NCBI GenBank assembly: GCA_030598645.1 | Contig: JAUVPN010000081.1 | Span: forward strand, 1 to 9,239 | Length of the DNA stretch: 9,239 nucleotides | Direction: 5' to 3' | Source of the DNA: Hyphomicrobium sp. | GTDB lineage: Bacteria; Pseudomonadota; Alphaproteobacteria; Rhizobiales; Hyphomicrobiaceae | Position numbers and translations under genes: made by a program | Part shown: piece after piece, positions 1 through 6,228 of the stretch | Layout: each line of letters opens with the position of its first letter | How positions within the stretch are numbered: the first letter of the stretch is position 1 | The notes under the pieces: generated by a model | The model's input: only the letters and a program-made list of their open reading frames with translations | Told to the model about the DNA's origin: nothing | Database searches by the model: none

Positions 1-354
1 AAGGGGCGAACGACCCCGGACGTTGTTCTGACCCATCGACGTGACGATGCTCATCAGGAACATCGCGAGGTGTCGAAGCTCACCAGGAATGCGTTCCGCG
101 ATCACCACATACTCCAGTATGAGATACCAAAGTGGGACGGAGATATCGGGCGCCCGAACCTGTACATGCCGGTCACCGCCACCGTTCTTGATAGGAAGAT
201 CGAGCTGCTGGATAAGCACTTTGGGACCCAACGCTCCAAGGATTGGTTCGATGCGGAGACGTTTCGCGGGCTTGCGCGTCTGAGAGGCATGGAATGCCGG
301 GCACCGGAGCGTTTTGCCGAGGCCTTCCTCATGCGCAAGGCCTGCCTAACATAG
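1..354 (+). CDS. PIG-L/LmbE-family deacetylase, C-terminal part (5' end cut by window edge)
   Basis: Open reading frame entering from the left edge in frame 1 and ending at TAG 352-354; 117 residues are visible. The first visible residues read PDVVLTHRRDDAHQEHR, the second conserved metal/active-site block of PIG-L (LmbE) zinc-dependent deacetylases. It is followed by YEIPKWDGDIGRPN and a tail containing HFGTQRSKDWFDAETFRGL and RGMECRAPERFAEAF, the layout I associate with sugar-cluster members of this family. The N-terminal block with the AHPDDE-type zinc site lies outside the window, so catalytic competence cannot be judged. Known family members remove N-acetyl groups from GlcNAc-type substrates or related small molecules. 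The gene converges on the class III aminotransferase 97 bases away; in this setting it probably deacetylates a nucleotide- or lipid-linked amino sugar (inference). An internal GTG at 70 is in frame but falls inside the conserved domain, so it is not the start. Confidence 0.86.
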   Translation, partial: KGRTTPDVVLTHRRDDAHQEHREVSKLTRNAFRDHHILQYEIPKWDGDIGRPNLYMPVTATVLDRKIELLDKHFGTQRSKDWFDAETFRGLARLRGMECRAPERFAEAFLMRKACLT

Positions 355-371
355 CGAACCGTTATTTCCCC

Positions 372-393
372 GGCCAAAGGCCATCCAATTTTT
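372..393 (+). terminator. possible weak terminator after the deacetylase gene
   Basis: A short GC-only stem (GGCC, loop AAA, GGCC at 372-382) is followed six bases later by five Ts at 389-393. It lies in the 97-base gap between two convergent genes, where a terminator is expected. The stem is only four base pairs and the T-run is not adjacent, so this is a weak candidate. Confidence 0.2.
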
Positions 394-451
394 GCTCAAG
401 GCGCAGACGATACCTTGGTGCGCGACGGAGGCTTTCAAGAATTGCCAAGTG

Positions 452-1810
452 CTAGGTTTGGGGAACAGAACTCGGAGCGTTAAAGCGCCGGTAAACGATC
501 TGCGAAGGCCTGCCGACGAGATAATGTTCTACGCCGTCTTCCAAGGCACGACGATAAATCCTGAGTGCACCGTCGACCGCCTCGACCGTTCTGTCGATGT
601 CCTCGTCAGAATGCGAGTAGCTAACGACGAGCGAAGGCATGAGGACACCCCGCCGGATCGTTTCTTGAAGCAATAGCGAACGAAATGCCTGCGATGGCAA
701 ATGGCCCTGATCGAGAGTGGCGTAAGCGAGGCAACAATCTTTGCCGACGACTCTGACAAATTCAGATAGGCCATTCTGCGAGATGACCTGTCCCACACCC
801 CTTCTAAGACGCGCGCCTGCGCGAAAAAGGTGCTCGATCACCGGCTCATCGCGATAGATGCGCATCGTGGCGATTGCTGCCGCAAGCGCATGTGTCTCGC
901 CGCCGTGGGTTGTGGAGAGAAGAAAGACGCGCGGGCGATCGGTGTGCTTAAGACCGCCGAGGCGCATGAACTCGCGCTTTCCTGCAAGCGCGGAGACGGA
1001 AAAGCCGTTGGCCAGCGCCTTACCGAAACAGCACAGGTCCGCGTCAGCGCCATAGTACGCTTGCCCGCCACCGTTGTGCCAACGGAACCCAGTGATCATC
1101 TCGTCAAGTATCAGCAGTGCACCGTTGTCGTGGCAGAGGCGTTTGAGATCGGCGAGATAGCCAGGTGTGGGATCCTCGCTTCGTGCGGGCTCGAGGATCA
1201 ACGCTGCGATCTGGCCGTCATGCCTCTCAAACAAAGCGCGTGCGCTTTCCAGGTCGTTCCAGCGAAACTTTACGGTGAGGTTCTTGATAGCCTCTGGGAT
1301 ACCCGCGTCGACGGCGGTCGTGCCGATGAACCAATCGTCCGTGGAAAAGAAGGGATGATCGGCGCAAATCGCGATAAGATCGCGCCCGGTAAACGCGCGC
1401 GCAAGGCGAACAGCGCCCGAGGTAGCGTCGGAGCCGTCCTTGCAGAACTTCACCATCTCAGCAGTGTCGATCAACTCGAGAAACTGCTCTGCACAAGCAA
1501 CCTCTATTTCCGCAGGTCGCGAAAAACTGCTGCCACGTGAGAGTTCAGCGCGCGCCGCTTCAACGACTGCGGGATATGCATGTCCGAGCGTGACGGTGCG
1601 ATTGCCCATGCCGTATTCAATAAACTCATTGCCATCAGCGTCGACGACATGAGATCCGGCCCCTCTAGCGATGAAGCCCGGTGCTTGAATAGGGTACTGA
1701 TCATCACCTTTGGAGTATACATGGCTCCCGCCCGGAATAAGCCGGTGGGCGCGCTGCCTCAGTCGCTCAGATTTATTGAATTTCGGAATTCGCTTACTTA
1801 ATACGTTCAC
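452..1810 (-). CDS. Class III PLP-dependent aminotransferase, glutamate-1-semialdehyde aminomutase-like
   Basis: A 452-residue fold type I PLP enzyme similar to HemL-like proteins. Visible landmarks are GSDAT at residues 126-130 (phosphate/substrate region), LEPAR at 206-210, LDEMITGFR at 235-243 whose Asp236 should contact the pyridine nitrogen, and CFGKALANGF at 261-270 with Lys264 as the expected Schiff-base lysine. STTHGGE at 299-305 supplies the second phosphate contact. The GTG start at 1810-1808 is supported by GAGGA six bases upstream. The protein is a little longer than typical HemL (about 430 residues) and ends in a distinctive tail with LVGRPSQIVYRRFN. Its setting between a PIG-L deacetylase and manC argues against tetrapyrrole synthesis and for transamination of a sugar or sugar-acid precursor (inference). 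It lies 218 bases downstream of manC on the same strand. Tetrapyrrole aminomutase activity cannot be ruled out from sequence alone. Confidence 0.92.
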   Translation of the reverse strand: MNVLSKRIPKFNKSERLRQRAHRLIPGGSHVYSKGDDQYPIQAPGFIARGAGSHVVDADGNEFIEYGMGNRTVTLGHAYPAVVEAARAELSRGSSFSRPAEIEVACAEQFLELIDTAEMVKFCKDGSDATSGAVRLARAFTGRDLIAICADHPFFSTDDWFIGTTAVDAGIPEAIKNLTVKFRWNDLESARALFERHDGQIAALILEPARSEDPTPGYLADLKRLCHDNGALLILDEMITGFRWHNGGGQAYYGADADLCCFGKALANGFSVSALAGKREFMRLGGLKHTDRPRVFLLSTTHGGETHALAAAIATMRIYRDEPVIEHLFRAGARLRRGVGQVISQNGLSEFVRVVGKDCCLAYATLDQGHLPSQAFRSLLLQETIRRGVLMPSLVVSYSHSDEDIDRTVEAVDGALRIYRRALEDGVEHYLVGRPSQIVYRRFNAPSSVPQT

Positions 1811-1816
1811 GAGTGA

Positions 1817-1821
1817 TCCTC
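1817..1821 (-). promoter_or_regulatory. Ribosome binding site supporting the GTG start of the aminotransferase
   Basis: On the minus strand the bases read GAGGA, six bases before GTG at 1810-1808. This decides in favour of the GTG start, since no ATG lies nearby in frame. Confidence 0.6.
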
Positions 1822-2028
1822 GATACAGCTTTCAATTGGCCGGCAACGCCATTCTAACGGCCCGCCCCCGTTGCGAATATCAATTCCTAAATGACTATTA
1901 GGCGTCCGATCCAGGGTGTTCGACCTGGTGAACGCGCAGCGAGAGTTTGCGCAGATACTAGCCGCAATAACATCCGCGTGGCCCGCGGGCGGTATCGCTT
2001 GACAGAGTACGACGTGGCGGCCATCCAA

Positions 2029-3483
2029 CTATTTTGTCTCATCCGGCGCTCGGTTATAGACATCATCGGCACGCACAATGTCATCCTCCCGAAGGTAAGT
2101 GCCTATTTGGACCTCGATCAGCTCGAGAGGCACTTTCCCCGGGTTCTCAAGTCGGTGCCAAGCAGTAGCGCTTATGTATTCGCTATCACCTTCGCGAACG
2201 AGCCGCTCTCCTTTCCCATTTGTGACATTGGCGGTCCCTTGTACGACAACCCAATGCTCCGATCGGTGATGATGCATTTGCATTGAAAGGGTTCCGCCTG
2301 GCTTCACGTGCAGTAGCTTTACCTGGAAGCGCAGGCCGATGTTGAGTGTCTCGAAGTAGCCCCATGGGCGATGGTTACGCAGGTGCTGCTCTTGCTCCTT
2401 GCGATTTAGGCGTTTGAGCTTCGCGACAATCTTTGAAACCTCTTGGGAGCGGTTTTTGTCGGCGACGAGAAGCGCATCGGGCGTGTCAACGATGACGAGA
2501 TCCTTCACGCCAATCGTCGAGACAAGGCCGCGCTCGGCGTGAATGTAGCAGCCCGTCGAGTCCTCCAGCATTGTGTCCCCGTTGGTGTAATTGCCGTTTG
2601 CGTCGCGCGGTGCGATTTCCCAGAGCGAAGCCCAGGAGCCGACGTCGTTCCAACCGACGTCGATGGGCAGCATCGCTGCCGCAGCCGTCTTCTCCATGAC
2701 GGCATAGTCGACGGAAATGCTAGGCGAGGTGTTGAAGAATTTGGAATCGAGACGCAGAAATCCGAGATCGTCTTTGGCTTCCCCCAAGGCGCCACGAGCC
2801 GCCGAAAGAATACGGGGCTGCAGCTCCGCCAATTCCTCGAGAAACGTGCGGGCATGAAGTACGAAGATCCCGCTGTTCCAATAGTATCCGCCCTCGTCAA
2901 GATAGCGCTGCGCTGAGGTAGCATCGGGCTTTTCAAAGAATGCGTCGACAGCAAAGGCACGTCCGTCGAATCCCTCGAGCGCGTCGCCTTGGCGAATATA
3001 GCCATAACCGGTATGCGGTTCTGTGGGCTTAACGCCAAACAAGACAAGCTTGCCAGAAGCCGCAACGTTTGCAGCGCGCTTGACACTTTCGACAAATCGC
3101 GACTCTTCTCGGACCACATGGTCTGACGGCATTACGACCAGAATTGCGTTGGGATTATCGCGCACAGTGGCGAGTGCAGCGACGGCAATTGGGGCGGCCG
3201 TGTTGCGTGCAATTGGCTCTAAAATGATCGCCCGAGGTTCAATTTTTGCCCTCTCTACTTCCTCTTTGACGAGGAAGCGGTGGTCCTTGTTGCAAAGAAG
3301 GATCGGGGCTGCGAAGCCGGCCTCTTGCTTCAGGCGACTAAGCGCAGCGCCCAGAAACGTGGATCCTTGCCCGCTAAAAAAATTGATGAATTGCTTAGGA
3401 TACATGGCTCGGGACAACGGCCACAATCGAGTGCCGCTGCCTCCCAATAAAATTACTGGAAAAATTTTTCCAACGTCTTCCAA
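2029..3483 (-). CDS. manC: Mannose-1-phosphate guanylyltransferase / mannose-6-phosphate isomerase (bifunctional, type II)
   Basis: Bifunctional enzyme of about 484 residues. The C-terminal cupin interconverts fructose-6-phosphate and mannose-6-phosphate; the N-terminal nucleotidyltransferase makes GDP-mannose from mannose-1-phosphate and GTP. Numbered from the preferred start, the pyrophosphorylase signature GGSGTRLWPLSR is at 14-25, WNSGIF at 202-207, FEKP at 183-186 and GWNDVGSW at 277-284. The isomerase half has HRPWGYFE at 371-378 and the metal-binding cupin stretch KPGG..SMQMHHHRSEHW at 394-411. Length and domain order match AlgA/ManC/CpsB. I chose TTG at 3483 because GGAG lies eight bases upstream and it leaves the short N-terminus usual for the family. 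Another in-frame TTG at 3525 would add 14 atypical residues and lacks a ribosome binding site. The same-strand neighbours are the beta-helix gene upstream and the aminotransferase downstream. No phosphomannomutase is present in the window. Confidence 0.95.
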   Translation of the reverse strand: MEDVGKIFPVILLGGSGTRLWPLSRAMYPKQFINFFSGQGSTFLGAALSRLKQEAGFAAPILLCNKDHRFLVKEEVERAKIEPRAIILEPIARNTAAPIAVAALATVRDNPNAILVVMPSDHVVREESRFVESVKRAANVAASGKLVLFGVKPTEPHTGYGYIRQGDALEGFDGRAFAVDAFFEKPDATSAQRYLDEGGYYWNSGIFVLHARTFLEELAELQPRILSAARGALGEAKDDLGFLRLDSKFFNTSPSISVDYAVMEKTAAAAMLPIDVGWNDVGSWASLWEIAPRDANGNYTNGDTMLEDSTGCYIHAERGLVSTIGVKDLVIVDTPDALLVADKNRSQEVSKIVAKLKRLNRKEQEQHLRNHRPWGYFETLNIGLRFQVKLLHVKPGGTLSMQMHHHRSEHWVVVQGTANVTNGKGERLVREGDSEYISATAWHRLENPGKVPLELIEVQIGTYLREDDIVRADDVYNRAPDETK

Positions 3484-3491
3484 TTCACCCG

Positions 3492-3495
3492 CTCC
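3492..3495 (-). promoter_or_regulatory. Ribosome binding site that sets the manC start
   Basis: The minus strand reads GGAG eight bases before TTG at 3483-3481. It favours this start over the upstream in-frame TTG at 3525, which has only AT-rich sequence before it. Confidence 0.5.
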
Positions 3496-3529
3496 GAAAA
3501 ACTCAAGATCTAGAGCCAATAACAATAAT

Positions 3530-3560
3530 CGTATAATTAAGCGCTATGCCATCATGTTAA
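3530..3560 (-). promoter_or_regulatory. Candidate sigma-70-type promoter for manC
   Basis: On the minus strand TTAACA (3560-3555; 5/6 match to TTGACA) and TATACG (3535-3530; 4/6 match to TATAAT) are separated by 19 bases, longer than ideal, in an AT-rich stretch. The predicted transcript start near 3523 gives a leader of about 40 bases to the TTG at 3483 and would make the alternative start at 3525 unusable. This was read by eye and is tentative. Confidence 0.25.
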
Positions 3561-3748
3561 TCGGTGAATTTATTTTTTAAGATCCATGATCAAAGGTTAA
3601 GCTTTTGTAAGTTTCTCCCGCTGCTTCGGTGAGCTGTAAGCACGCGGCCGCATGCGACCGACACTCAACGACTTTATGCATTTGCTATTCGCTTAGTTCA
3701 CTCTCACATGGGTTGTCGGAGACTATAGTGCAGATTTTGGCGGCGCTT

Positions 3749-3764
3749 GCCGGCCCTGGTCGGC
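3749..3764 (-). terminator. Possible hairpin downstream of the beta-helix gene
   Basis: GCCGGC and GTCGGC flank a four-base loop (one G-T wobble on the plus strand), about 100 bases beyond the stop codon of the minus-strand beta-helix gene. No T-run follows on either strand, so a Rho-independent terminator is not established. The rest of the 380-base gap at 3484-3862 holds no open reading frame I can support. Confidence 0.15.
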
Positions 3765-3862
3765 CTTTGTGTGATTGAAGGTAAGATAACATTGCCGTTC
3801 CCACATGGCTCCGGGCCCCACCGTCTCGAAGATGCCCCATCGTTTTACACGAAGCAGAAATA

Positions 3863-5440
3863 TTAGGGTTTCCGCAGGGTGCTAAGGTGGCCCCTACGTT
3901 CCTGCCCCGCCCCCTGAAACGCAGTCCAGCTCGTGGTGCGATGGCCCCAGATGAAGCGCGGGGGTCCGGAATTTAACCGCGCGTAGTAGACGTTGCCGTC
4001 GAACTCATTTCCCCCAGAAGAGATAATCCAGTAATTCGTATCGCCGGGATTGGCATCGGTTACGCCACCAGCGCATGGTGGGCCATCAAACGTCATTTGG
4101 TTCTTATATACTCGGACATTTTGCGTCTTGTACGTGCCTCCATTTTCTTTTTGCCGGCCCTGATCGATCAACATGATGCCGCAACCTCCTGCGCCCACCA
4201 TCAAACGATTATTTTCGATAAGAACGTCCTCCGACCCCGCGATTTGGATATCGGCACCCCAGAACCAGTCGCTACGGCCGATGCCATTCCGCCGCAGAGT
4301 GTTGTTCCTAATCGTAGCCCCATAAGAAATCTCGAAGAATATTCCAGCGTCATGATTTTCTTCAACCCAATTGTCCGTATACACGACGTCGCGGCAATCA
4401 ATGTCGCACCAGATCCCCGGTCCCACATTGTCATAGACATGATTGGCGTGGAACATAACGAATTGGCTGCGCGCAATCTTAATGCCGCCGGCTTCCCAAC
4501 CGTAGTCGTACCCATAGATATTGTTGGACCAGACGTCGTTACCCTGAATTCTTATATTATTTTTAGTGCCGACGATGCCAGTCTGTCCGTTGTGGTGGAC
4601 GCTTGAACCCTCGACTATTCCATCGCCCGAAACCTCTATACCCGCGCCGCTGTTAAGGCGAACCTCGCAGTTTCGAATGGTCCAGCCACTGCTGCCATGA
4701 GCAGCATAGATGGCCCCGTGTTGAGCCGGGCTTGCGTATTTCTCGACGGTTAGGTTTTCGATCACAACATTCTTCGCTGGGCCCTTGATTGCGAAATCTA
4801 CAGCCGTCACTTCGACCTTATGATTGCCGGGGTCATTACCAAGAAACAGACGCCTTGTTTTGTAGTCGATATAAAACCGCCCCGGTGCGACGGCGTCGCG
4901 GCTCAGAACCTGCTCAAGAGGCTTGTCGTCAAAGAAAACGGCTTCTGGGATATTGCATTGCGGCGAGGCCTCGGCGCATTTGCCATAGCGGCGGAATAGA
5001 GCCGCAGGCCAGACTGCAGTCCAGTGAGAGCGGTCGGGGGCGAAACTATCGAGTACGACAGTACCATTGAGAATCGTTTGGGGTTCGCCAAAAAAACGCT
5101 GCCCGTGCTTCGGGCGGATTGTATGCGATCGGTGGACACCGCTCTTTAAACAAATTGTAGCGCCCACTGGTTCGTCGTTTACCACGGTCTGGATTGATTG
5201 ACCTGGGTTGACTGTGACCGCTCCGGCCGGGCACGGGGTATCCTTCGGCCCCGGCTGGCGGTCTTGATGAGCTGCGAGGCCGCGCGCCGGGCTCATGATG
5301 ACGATGATGAAGCTAAAGATCGCACATGCGCCCATCCAAGCTCGGCTCTGGAAGGCCGATGGCCCTTCATTAAGCGACCTTTCGTTTGAAGATCTGACCG
5401 AAAATTTTGCATGACGGACTCGATTTCGCTGTCCAAACAT
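3863..5440 (-). CDS. Exported right-handed parallel beta-helix repeat protein
   Basis: A protein of about 525 residues with a basic N-terminus, then a hydrophobic Sec-type segment (about residues 36-57, with ACAIFSFIIVIM and GLAA before a probable cleavage site). From about residue 216 to 454 it shows repeated beta-helix rungs, e.g. NVVIENLTVEKY, GWTIRNCEVRLNSGAGIEV, NNIRIQGNDVWSNN, DVVYTDNWVEENHDAGIFF and ATIRNNTLRRNG, spaced about 22-25 residues apart. This is the NosD/PbH1-like pattern of right-handed beta-helix proteins. Cysteine pairs (CAEASPQC, WCDIDC) fit an oxidising periplasmic or extracellular location. Such folds are common in polysaccharide lyases, epimerases and hydrolases, and the locus suggests it acts on the exported glycan, but I see no diagnostic catalytic motif. 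The start is uncertain: ATG 5440 is used here; an in-frame TTG at 5458 and an ATG at 5335 directly before the hydrophobic segment are alternatives. Confidence 0.85.
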   Translation of the reverse strand: MFGQRNRVRHAKFSVRSSNERSLNEGPSAFQSRAWMGACAIFSFIIVIMSPARGLAAHQDRQPGPKDTPCPAGAVTVNPGQSIQTVVNDEPVGATICLKSGVHRSHTIRPKHGQRFFGEPQTILNGTVVLDSFAPDRSHWTAVWPAALFRRYGKCAEASPQCNIPEAVFFDDKPLEQVLSRDAVAPGRFYIDYKTRRLFLGNDPGNHKVEVTAVDFAIKGPAKNVVIENLTVEKYASPAQHGAIYAAHGSSGWTIRNCEVRLNSGAGIEVSGDGIVEGSSVHHNGQTGIVGTKNNIRIQGNDVWSNNIYGYDYGWEAGGIKIARSQFVMFHANHVYDNVGPGIWCDIDCRDVVYTDNWVEENHDAGIFFEISYGATIRNNTLRRNGIGRSDWFWGADIQIAGSEDVLIENNRLMVGAGGCGIMLIDQGRQKENGGTYKTQNVRVYKNQMTFDGPPCAGGVTDANPGDTNYWIISSGGNEFDGNVYYARLNSGPPRFIWGHRTTSWTAFQGAGQERRGHLSTLRKP

Positions 5441-5465
5441 AAAATAATTTTCCCGCAAGTTAAAA

Positions 5466-5509
5466 AGGGTACGTGTGAAACCACCTTAGAGGTATGCAAA
5501 CGGTACCCT
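5466..5509. promoter_or_regulatory. Nested inverted repeat upstream of the beta-helix gene
   Basis: AGGGTAC at 5466-5472 is the exact reverse complement of GTACCCT at 5503-5509. The 30-base spacer contains a second dyad, ACCT-TAG-AGGT at 5483-5493. The element starts 26 bases before the ATG at 5440, so it could be an operator or a folded mRNA leader. No binding protein can be assigned. Confidence 0.3.
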
Positions 5510-5583
5510 GGCAGCGATGTAAATAACTTTGAGTTTATCCCCGCAACAAACAAAAGAAGTTTTCGGTTAATGCGAGTGATCCC

Positions 5584-5603
5584 GATTAAGTTAATATTTA
5601 ATC
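5584..5603. promoter_or_regulatory. AT-rich dyad, possible operator in the divergent region
   Basis: GATTAA (5584-5589) and its perfect reverse complement TTAATC (5598-5603) flank an eight-base AT-rich spacer, a 20-base symmetric site. The geometry suits a dimeric regulator, but six-base AT-rich arms can occur by chance in this region. Confidence 0.2.
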
Positions 5604-5890
5604 CTTTCGGCCTGAACACAAACAAGTCGCCAACAAGCTGATGCCCCAGTGCCTTGTCATCGTTAACCGCCATGCGATGAAGAAGGGAGCGTTCTCCGAC
5701 GGAAAGTTTTCGATGATTTGACTGCGGCTCCAATACTCGCAGTCTGAGGCAAATAGATACAGAGTCTTAGGCGGAGGGTTAACCCGAAGGGCAAAGCAGA
5801 AATTCGTATCCGCTGCCACTTTGCGGACTTAGGCTAAAGACTAATATTTTGAACCAGCCTGCAATATTTTATTGGAGATCTGCATATACA

Positions 5891-5995
5891 ATGAAAATCA
5901 TTAAGTCGGATCGGTTCAAGGAGCAGCTTATGGTATTTCTGAGCGGCGATCTGGCAGCAAGCTTGTTAAGTATCAACAATGGTATCGCTGCATAG
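5891..5995 (+). CDS. Small ORF (34 residues), possible remnant of a membrane protein
   Basis: ATG at 5891 opens a 34-codon frame ending at TAG 5993-5995. The product starts MKIIKSDRFKEQLMVFLSGD and continues LAASLLSINNGIAA: a basic, polar start followed by a weakly hydrophobic stretch. This resembles the first residues of PST-type polysaccharide flippases, just before the first membrane helix, but is far too short to function as one. GGAG lies 13 bases upstream, a longer spacing than usual. It could be a truncated gene remnant, a leader peptide or a chance frame. Confidence 0.25.
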   Translation: MKIIKSDRFKEQLMVFLSGDLAASLLSINNGIAA

Positions 5996-6106
5996 CAATT
6001 ATCCAAATTTTTTTTGAAAAACGTATCCGCCTACACAAAACGAGGTAAATTTAGAGAACCGTGCAATCCATCGGCCCCGATTTTGCAATAAATTTGGAAA
6101 GCATTT

Positions 6107-6111
6107 GGAGG
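6107..6111 (+). promoter_or_regulatory. Strong Shine-Dalgarno sequence for the short upstream ORF
   Basis: GGAGG stands nine bases before ATG 6121, the best ribosome binding site in this part of the window. It serves the 35-codon frame rather than the pyruvyl transferase frame: the in-frame TTG at 6105 overlaps it and so cannot use it. Confidence 0.45.
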
Positions 6112-6120
6112 CTAGGCTGC

Positions 6121-6228
6121 ATGCGCGTAATTTTCTCGATCGGGCCCGGCGTTCAAAATTGCGTCGGCTTGACGGCTGCGGCGACGGCGCGCGCCGGCTC
6201 AGTGCTGCCGCTGAGGTCTCGGTCATGA
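6121..6228 (+). CDS. Putative 35-residue leader peptide coupled to the pyruvyl transferase gene
   Basis: ATG 6121, preceded by GGAGG at a good distance, opens a 35-codon frame ending at TGA 6226-6228. The stop overlaps the ATG of the next gene as ATGA, the usual layout for translational coupling. The peptide begins MRVIFSIGPGVQNCVGL and is followed by an Ala/Arg-rich, then Leu/Arg/Ser-rich end. I recognise no domain. Alternatively the stretch is untranslated leader, or an N-terminal part of the pyruvyl transferase displaced by a frameshift. Confidence 0.35.
   Translation: MRVIFSIGPGVQNCVGLTAAATARAGSVLPLRSRS
6213..6216 (+). promoter_or_regulatory. Ribosome binding site that sets the pyruvyl transferase start
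   Basis: GAGG lies eight bases before ATG 6225, inside the end of the short upstream reading frame. This supports ATG 6225 over TTG 6105. Confidence 0.5.

Larger units (their letters stand above)
5441..6224. other. Long divergent intergenic region between the beta-helix and pyruvyl transferase genes
   Basis: About 780 AT-rich bases separate two divergent genes. Minus-strand reading frames here (down from 5819 and from 5733) start at weak codons, have no clear ribosome binding site or recognisable domain, and one runs into the beta-helix gene, so I do not call them. Visible structure includes the dyads at 5466-5509 and 5584-5603, the octamer AATATTTT at 5843-5850 and again at 5863-5870 (exactly 20 bases apart), a run of eight Ts at 6008-6015, and small plus-strand reading frames at 5891-5995 and 6121-6228. 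The region must hold the promoters for both flanking genes, but no convincing -35/-10 pair with standard spacing stands out. Confidence 0.5.

Noticed and set aside
830..1540. Plus-strand open frame of 236 codons
   Set aside because: It is antisense to the well-supported aminotransferase gene and its product has no recognisable domain; GC-rich third positions keep the opposite strand open.
1911..1928. CCAGG/CCTGG dyad between manC and the aminotransferase as a terminator
   Set aside because: Only five perfect base pairs and no T-run on either strand.
1891..2286. Plus-strand frame of 131 codons crossing the end of manC
   Set aside because: About two thirds of it is antisense to manC, and the product matches no family I know.
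2443..3580. Long antisense frames within manC on the plus strand
   Set aside because: They are shadows of the conserved ManC coding sequence, whose motifs are complete on the minus strand.
4097..4606. Plus-strand frame of 169 codons inside the beta-helix gene
   Set aside because: Antisense to a repeat protein with clear rungs and a signal segment; no ribosome binding site or domain.
5293..5819. Two overlapping minus-strand frames upstream of and into the beta-helix gene (from 5733 and 5819)
   Set aside because: Weak start codons, no clear Shine-Dalgarno, no recognised domain, and one overlaps the start of the beta-helix gene by more than 140 bases. A decayed gene cannot be excluded.
6008..6015. 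Run of eight Ts as a Rho-independent terminator
   Set aside because: No GC-rich stem precedes it on the plus strand, so it is better described as part of the AT-rich spacer.
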